In this document: positions 58,689 to 64,000 of the stretch, piece after piece | How the letters are laid out: the number at the start of each line of letters is the position of its first letter | How positions within the stretch are numbered: position 1 is the stretch's first letter | Assembly (NCBI GenBank): GCA_963800395.1 | Contig: CAWDBD010000014.1 | Span: 1-64,000, forward strand | Length of the DNA: 64,000 bases | DNA from: DASSBG01 sp963800395 | Lineage (GTDB): Bacteria > Pseudomonadota > Gammaproteobacteria > Xanthomonadales > Rhodanobacteraceae | Direction of reading: 5' to 3' | Translations under genes and position numbers: made by a program | Notes under the pieces: generated by a model | Told to the model about the DNA's origin: nothing | Databases searched by the model: none | Seen by the model: the letters and a program-made list of their open reading frames with translations, nothing else

Positions 58689-61600
58689 TCAGCTGAGCCT
58701 GTTGCCGGATCTGCCGCGACGCGTGTACCAGCCACCCGCCATTCCCAGTAATGCGAGCAGGGTCAGCAACGCCCACCTGGCATTGATCGGGACATTCGCC
58801 ATCGGCTGAATGATCTGGCGGATCGTCGTCGGTGCACTGCCGCAGCTGCTGGTCGGAGTGCAACTTGCGCCCGGTGGCGGCGGCGTGGTGCCGCCGGTCG
58901 GATCGACCGAGGCGTAGTTGGTGATGTCACCCGCGCTGGCTGGTGCTGTCGCCGTAATCGTGAAGCTCGCCGCACCATTGGCTGTTGCGGGTGCGAGTGC
59001 GGCCGCCAGGCTGATCGTGCACACAAGGTTCGGTGCCCCGTTGCAGGTGACGCTGGCAACATTGGTGCCCGCCGCCGCACTCTGATAGATCACGCCCGTC
59101 GGCAGGACGTCGGCTACGGTCAATGTGGTGCCACTGGCCGTATCGCCGCTGTTGCCCAGGTTGATCGTGTATACCAGCGATCCGTTGACGAAGGCGGTCG
59201 CCGGGCCGGACTTCTCCAGCGTGATGTTCGCCGGTGTGTTCACCGGTACCGTCACCGTACCCGGGCAGTTCGTGCCCGTGCAGTTGGGATCGCCGCCGCC
59301 CACCACGTACGCGGTGTTGTCACCCGTGGTGGCACTGGCCGTCACCGTCACCGGGATGGTGAAGCTCACCGCGCTGCCCGCACCCGTGGCCATGCCACTG
59401 GGAATCGTGCACGTCACCGCCTGGCCCGCATTCGAGCAGGTGCCGGTCAGTGTGCCAATCGTCAGGCCGGTCGGGATGGTGTCGGTGATTGTCGACACCG
59501 CCGTCGTCGCCGCCGTGCCCGTGTTGGTCACGGTGATGGTGTAGCTGGCTGCCTGGCCGACAATGAACGGATTCGGCGTGGCGGTCTTGGTGATGGTCAG
59601 CTTCGGCGAAGTTATCGGTACCGTCACCGGGCCCGGGCAGTCCGTGGCACCGGCGCAGGCCGGATCACCACCGCCAGTCACGTAGGCCGTATTGTCGCCC
59701 GTGGTGGCACTGGCCGTCACCGTCACCGGGATGGTGAAGCTCACCGCGTTGCCCGCACCCGTGGCCATGCCACTGGGAATCGTGCACGTCACCGCCTGGC
59801 CCGCATTCGAGCAGGTGCCGGTCAGTGTGCCAATCGTCAGGCCGGTCGGGATCGTATCAGTGATCGTCGACACCGCCGTCGTGGCCGCCGTGCCCGTGTT
59901 GGTCACGGTGATGGTGTAGCTGGCTGCCTGGCCGACAATGAACGGATTCGGCGTGGCGGTCTTGGTGATGGTCAGCTTCGGCGAAGTTATCGGTACCGTC
60001 ACCGGGCCCGGGCAGTCCGTGGCACCGGCGCAGGCCGGATCACCACCGCCAGTCACGTAGGCCGTATTGTCACCCGTCGTGGCACTGGCCGTCACCGTCA
60101 CCGGGATGGTGAAGCTCACCGCGTTGCCCGCACCCGTGGCCATGCCACTGGGAATCGTGCACGTCACCGCCTGGCCCGCATTCGAGCAGGTGCCGGTCAG
60201 TGTGCCAATCGTCAGGCCGGTCGGGATGGTATCGGTGATCGTCGACACCGCCGTCGTGGCCGCCGTGCCCGTGTTGGTCACGGTGATGGTGTAGCTGGCT
60301 GCCTGGCCGACGATGAACGGATTCGGCGTGGCCGTCTTGGTAATGGTCAGCTTCGGCGAAATCACCGGAACCGTCACCGTGCCCGGACAGTTCGTGCCCG
60401 TGCAGTTCGGATCGCCGCCGCCCACCACGTAGGCCGTGTTGTCGCCCGTGGTGGCACTGGCCGTCACCGTCACCGGGATGGTGAAGCTCACCGCGTTGCC
60501 CGCACCCGTGGCCATGCCACTGGGAATCGTGCACGTCACCGCCTGGCCCGCATTCGAGCAGGTGCCGGTCAGTGTGCCAATGGTCAGGCCGGTCGGGATC
60601 GTGTCGGTGATCGTCGACACCGCCGTCGTCGCCGCCGTGCCCGTGTTGGTCACGGTGATGGTGTAGCTGGCCGACTGACCGACGACGAAGGGGTTCGGGG
60701 TGGCCGTCTTGGTAATGGTCAGCTTCGGCGAAACCACCGGAACCGTTACCGTGCCAGGACAGTTGGTGCCTGTGCAGTTCGGGTCGCCACCGCCAGTCAC
60801 GTAGGCCGTGTTGTTGCCATTGGTGGCACTGGACGTCGGCGTCACCGGGATGGTGAAGCTCACCGCGTTGCCCGCACCCGTGGCCATGCCACTGGGAATC
60901 GTGCACGTCACCGCCTGGCCTGCATTCGAGCAGGTGCCGGTCAGTGTGCCAATCGTCAGGCCGGTCGGGATCGTATCGGTGATCGTCGACACCGCCGTCG
61001 TCGCCGCCGTGCCCGTGTTGGTCACGGTGATGGTGTAGCTGGCCGACTGGCCGACGACGAAGGGGTTCGGGGTGGCCGTCTTGGTAATGGTCAGCTTCGG
61101 CGAAACCACCGGAACCGTCACCGTGCCCGGGCAGTTGGTGCCTGTGCAGTTGGGATCGCCGCCGCCGACCACGTAGGCCGTGTTGTCACCGGTGGTGGCA
61201 GTGGAGGTCACCGTCACCGGGATGGTGAAGCTCTGCGTGCCGCCCGACGCAGCCAGGCCGCTGGCAATCGTGCACTGCACGTTCTGGCCACCCGGATTGG
61301 TGCATCCCGAAGGCAGCGAGCCGATCGTCAGCCCGGTCGGGATCGTGTCGTTGATGGTCGAGGTTGCCGTCGTCGCCGCCGTGCCCGTGTTGGTCACGGT
61401 GATGGTGTAGCTGGCCGCCTGGCCAACGACGAACGGATTCGGTGTGGCGGTCTTGGTGATCGCCAGCTGCGGCGAGTTCACCGGCACCGTCACGGTGCCC
61501 GGGCAGTTCGTGCCTGTGCAGTTGGGATCGCCGCCGCCGACCACGTAGGCCGTGTTGTCACCGGTGGTGGCAGTGGAGGTCACCGTTACCGGGATGGTGA

Positions 61601-64000
61601 AGCTCTGCGTGCCGCCCGACGCAGCCAGGCCGCTGGCAATCGTGCACTGCACGTTCTGGCCACCCGGATTGGTGCATCCCGAAGGCAGCGAGCCGATCGT
61701 CAGCCCGGTCGGGATCGTGTCGTTGATGGTCGAGGTTGCCGTCGTCGCTGCCGTGCCGGTGTTGGTCACGGTGATGGTGTAGCTGGCTGCCTGGCCAACG
61801 ACGAACGGATTCGGTGTGGCGGTCTTGGTGATCGCCAGCTGCGGCGAGTTCACCGGCACCGTCACGGTGCCCGGGCAGTTCGTGCCTGTGCAGTTGGGAT
61901 CGCCGCCGCCGACCACGTAGGCCGTGTTGTCACCGGTGGTGGCAGTGGAGGTCACCGTTACCGGGATGGTGAAGCTCTGCGTGCCGCCCGAAGCAGCCAG
62001 GCCGCTGGCAATCGTGCACTGCACGTTCTGGCCACTCGGGTTGGTGCATCCCGAAGGCAGCGAGCCGATCGTCAGCCCGGTCGGGATCGTGTCGTTGATG
62101 GTCGAGGTTGCCGTCGTCGCCGCCGTGCCGGTGTTGGTCACGGTGATGGTGTAGCTGGCCGCCTGGCCAACGACGAACGGATTCGGTGTGGCGGTCTTGG
62201 TGATCGCCAGCTGCGGTGCATTGATTGTGGTCGTTGCGCTGCCACAACTGGTAGCTGGCGTGCAGCTCGCGCCCGGTGTTGGCGGGGTCGCGCCCCCGCT
62301 CGGGTCGACCGAGGCGTAGTTGGTGATGTCGCCGCCGGTGGCGGGAGCAGTCGCGGTGATAGTGAATGCCGTTGTGTTATTGGGGGCGCCGGCAGCCATG
62401 GCTGCAGTCAGGTTGACTGTACACGTCAACGTGGTGGTGCCGGTGCAGCTCACCGTCGTCACATTGGTGCCTGCCGCCGCACTTTGATATGTCACGCCCG
62501 CTGGCAGAACATCGCTTACCGTCAAGGTGGTGGCACTTGGCGAACCGCCGCTGTTGCCCAGTCCGATGGTGTACACCAGAGAGCCATTGACGACTGCGGT
62601 GGCCGGGCCGCTCTTGACCAGTGTGATGTTCTGCGGCGCTTTCACCGTTGTTGTCGCGCTGCCGCAACTGGCAGCAGGTGCGCAAGCCGGACCGGGAGGC
62701 GGTGGCGAGTTGCTGCCGGTGTGATCGACCGAGGCGTAATTGGTGATATCTCCGAGTGTGGCCGGAGCGGTCGTGTTGATGGTGAACGTTGCCGCGCCAT
62801 TGGGCGCGCCAGCAGCCAGCACCGCAGTCAGGTTGACTGTACACGTCAGCGTGGTTGTGCCGGAGCAAGCCACCGAATTCACATTGGTTCCTGCTGCCGC
62901 ACCGACATAGGTCACTCCTGTCGGCAGTGTGTCAGTCACCGTCAGTGTCGCGGCACTGGGTGAGCCGCCGTTGTTGCCCAGGGCAATCGAATAGGCCAGC
63001 GCGCCGTTGGCGGCCACCGTGGCCGGGGCGGTCTTTGCCAGCGTGATGTCCTGCGGGGAGATAACGGTAACGCCGTTGGCGCTATCGCTGCCACCATCGG
63101 TGGAATTGATTGTGGTTGTTACCGGGACCTGGCCGGATGGCGGGGCGGTGTAGGAAAAGTTGAAATCCAGACTCTGCCCGGCGTTCAAGGTGCCCGGCAT
63201 GTTGCTCAGTGTCACCTCACATGTGCTGGCGTTGTAGGTGAAGGTAACTCCGGGTGGTACCAGACCGAATGCCAGACCGGTCGGGCAATTGCCTGGCGTG
63301 CCGATCACGGCGGTGTAGGTGACGCCATTGGCAGTGGTCGTGCCGACATTCTGGAAACTGAAGCTGCCGTTGACCGTTGCGCCAGGCAAGGCTGTCGGTG
63401 GCACATTGACCGACGTCGCCACCTGGGCATTGCTGGGCGAGTCAACGATGACGATCGTTTGTGTCTCTACGGGCGTCTGCTGGTAGGTCCACAGATCGAT
63501 GGCCTTGGCATCACCAAAACCGGCGCTCGAGCTGCAGTCGCTGTTGCTGTTGCCATTGCCGGGCCAGTCGCGATAGTACACGCCCCCGGTGCTGGCGCTG
63601 GAATCGACACCGAGCAGCGAATGGTCCGGGGTCGGCGGCACGGGCGGATTGCTAGAGCACAGCAGGCCGTTCAGCGTGCCCACCGTTTGACCGTTGAGCG
63701 TGGTATAGCCGCGATCATCATAAAAAACGGTGCTGTCCGGCGCGCCGATACCATTCAAGCGCGTCAGCGTGGGACCGCCGTTGGCGTTGCCTTCGGTGTC
63801 GATAATGGGGAAATGGATTTCGCCGTTGCGACCGACGATCTTGAATGTAAAGCTGCCAGGCGGGAATGTGCTTCCATCGTTGGCCAGGCCATTCCATTGC
63901 ACGCTGTTGAGGCCATCCGGTGCCAGCCCGGTCAGGGTTACATTGGAGGTGTTGCCGGGATCAAAATCGGTCCCGTTGGCACTGATGACGATCTGGTAGC
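58689..64000 (-). CDS. Giant DUF11-repeat surface protein with CTERM-like anchor (5' end outside window)
   Basis: At least 1770 residues; the frame stays open to base 64000, so the N-terminus is outside. The visible N-terminal part has 'GSFTFKIVGRNGEIHFP', like other large exported proteins. Then come Ig-like DUF11 repeats: two of the 'ITL(A/V)KSGPATAVVNG' type, eight nearly identical units of about 124-125 residues starting 'ITKTATPNPF(V/I)VGQ', and one more 'ITLEKSGPATAFVNG' unit. The end is 'ANVPINARWALLTLLALLG' plus a basic tail, a CTERM-like anchor matching the protein at 14264. A stiff surface stalk or adhesin is likely. Confidence 0.88.
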   Translation of the reverse strand, partial: YQIVISANGTDFDPGNTSNVTLTGLAPDGLNSVQWNGLANDGSTFPPGSFTFKIVGRNGEIHFPIIDTEGNANGGPTLTRLNGIGAPDSTVFYDDRGYTTLNGQTVGTLNGLLCSSNPPVPPTPDHSLLGVDSSASTGGVYYRDWPGNGNSNSDCSSSAGFGDAKAIDLWTYQQTPVETQTIVIVDSPSNAQVATSVNVPPTALPGATVNGSFSFQNVGTTTANGVTYTAVIGTPGNCPTGLAFGLVPPGVTFTYNASTCEVTLSNMPGTLNAGQSLDFNFSYTAPPSGQVPVTTTINSTDGGSDSANGVTVISPQDITLAKTAPATVAANGALAYSIALGNNGGSPSAATLTVTDTLPTGVTYVGAAAGTNVNSVACSGTTTLTCTVNLTAVLAAGAPNGAATFTINTTAPATLGDITNYASVDHTGSNSPPPPGPACAPAASCGSATTTVKAPQNITLVKSGPATAVVNGSLVYTIGLGNSGGSPSATTLTVSDVLPAGVTYQSAAAGTNVTTVSCTGTTTLTCTVNLTAAMAAGAPNNTTAFTITATAPATGGDITNYASVDPSGGATPPTPGASCTPATSCGSATTTINAPQLAITKTATPNPFVVGQAASYTITVTNTGTAATTATSTINDTIPTGLTIGSLPSGCTNPSGQNVQCTIASGLAASGGTQSFTIPVTVTSTATTGDNTAYVVGGGDPNCTGTNCPGTVTVPVNSPQLAITKTATPNPFVVGQAASYTITVTNTGTAATTATSTINDTIPTGLTIGSLPSGCTNPGGQNVQCTIASGLAASGGTQSFTIPVTVTSTATTGDNTAYVVGGGDPNCTGTNCPGTVTVPVNSPQLAITKTATPNPFVVGQAASYTITVTNTGTAATTATSTINDTIPTGLTIGSLPSGCTNPGGQNVQCTIASGLAASGGTQSFTIPVTVTSTATTGDNTAYVVGGGDPNCTGTNCPGTVTVPVVSPKLTITKTATPNPFVVGQSASYTITVTNTGTAATTAVSTITDTIPTGLTIGTLTGTCSNAGQAVTCTIPSGMATGAGNAVSFTIPVTPTSSATNGNNTAYVTGGGDPNCTGTNCPGTVTVPVVSPKLTITKTATPNPFVVGQSASYTITVTNTGTAATTAVSTITDTIPTGLTIGTLTGTCSNAGQAVTCTIPSGMATGAGNAVSFTIPVTVTASATTGDNTAYVVGGGDPNCTGTNCPGTVTVPVISPKLTITKTATPNPFIVGQAASYTITVTNTGTAATTAVSTITDTIPTGLTIGTLTGTCSNAGQAVTCTIPSGMATGAGNAVSFTIPVTVTASATTGDNTAYVTGGGDPACAGATDCPGPVTVPITSPKLTITKTATPNPFIVGQAASYTITVTNTGTAATTAVSTITDTIPTGLTIGTLTGTCSNAGQAVTCTIPSGMATGAGNAVSFTIPVTVTASATTGDNTAYVTGGGDPACAGATDCPGPVTVPITSPKLTITKTATPNPFIVGQAASYTITVTNTGTAATTAVSTITDTIPTGLTIGTLTGTCSNAGQAVTCTIPSGMATGAGSAVSFTIPVTVTASATTGDNTAYVVGGGDPNCTGTNCPGTVTVPVNTPANITLEKSGPATAFVNGSLVYTINLGNSGDTASGTTLTVADVLPTGVIYQSAAAGTNVASVTCNGAPNLVCTISLAAALAPATANGAASFTITATAPASAGDITNYASVDPTGGTTPPPPGASCTPTSSCGSAPTTIRQIIQPMANVPINARWALLTLLALLGMAGGWYTRRGRSGNRLS
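59236..62218 (-). repeat. Eight tandem 372-375 bp repeats inside the DUF11 gene
   Basis: In coding order there are three units of type A ('SLPSGCTNP(S/G)GQNVQC') followed by five of type B ('TLTGTCSNAGQAVTC'). Within each type the DNA is almost identical, with sporadic changes, showing recent unequal crossing-over. One unit is three bases longer (GDPACAGATDC in place of GDPNCTGTNC). Confidence 0.92.

Noticed and set aside
59125..62154. Series of 75-76-residue plus-strand frames with near-identical sequence
   Set aside because: They are antisense shadows of the DUF11 repeats; each is open only because the repeat is copied and GC-rich.

Overview
The window looks like chromosome from a high-GC gammaproteobacterium of the Xanthomonadales, most likely near Rhodanobacteraceae/Dokdonella. 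This is inferred from secreted proteins ending in an '(L)IF-x-(N/D)GFE' tail, CTERM-like C-terminal anchors, REP-associated tyrosine transposase (RAYT) units with their repeats, several PAS/GGDEF/EAL proteins and a dabBA-lysR locus. No rRNA or tRNA gene was found. Both ends are cut inside genes.

Layout. 0-13 kb is a mobile, visibly AT-richer accessory zone. It holds a RAYT unit with 26-bp inverted ends, rlmJ, a PH/zinc-ribbon membrane protein, and two same-orientation IS110-family elements (5.1-6.2 and 11.5-12.7 kb). These bracket an IS21 remnant, a metzincin-like protease, two tandem secreted paralogues and an IS3-type remnant. 12.8-23.9 kb is ordinary chromosome: an MFS transporter, two glycine-rich surface proteins, a TPR-GGDEF diguanylate cyclase, a DAACS symporter, a PKHD hydroxylase, a DOPA dioxygenase and a broken pspC. 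24-35 kb is a cyclic-di-GMP block: a PAS-GAF-GGDEF cyclase directly upstream of a PilB/GspE-like ATPase with four MshEN-type c-di-GMP motifs, then TonB, then a PAS-GAF-GGDEF-EAL protein. 35-46 kb has a hibernation factor, a host-attachment protein, a GMC oxidoreductase, an eight-unit palindromic repeat array, a class D sortase with its adjacent LPQTA substrate, a sedolisin-like protease, a PspC protein and an MHS-type transporter. 46.5-53 kb is a translationally coupled operon of hybrid-sensor histidine kinase, CheY-like regulator and regulator-PAS-GAF-(degenerate GGDEF)-EAL. 53.3-58.5 kb is a DAB inorganic-carbon uptake locus (dabB-dabA with divergent lysR). The right end is a giant DUF11-type repeat protein with eight nearly identical 372-375 bp repeats.

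How they fit together. Much of the window concerns surface life and signalling: at least four c-di-GMP enzymes, one probable c-di-GMP-responsive secretion/pilus ATPase, a sortase-substrate pair, repetitive anchored surface proteins and secreted proteases. The best candidates for undescribed biology are (1) the covarying hairpin upstream of both IS110 transposases, (2) the cyclase/four-motif ATPase pair, (3) the Gram-negative sortase-LPQTA pair, and (4) repeats that cap truncated genes with a constant 'TGSG-stop'.
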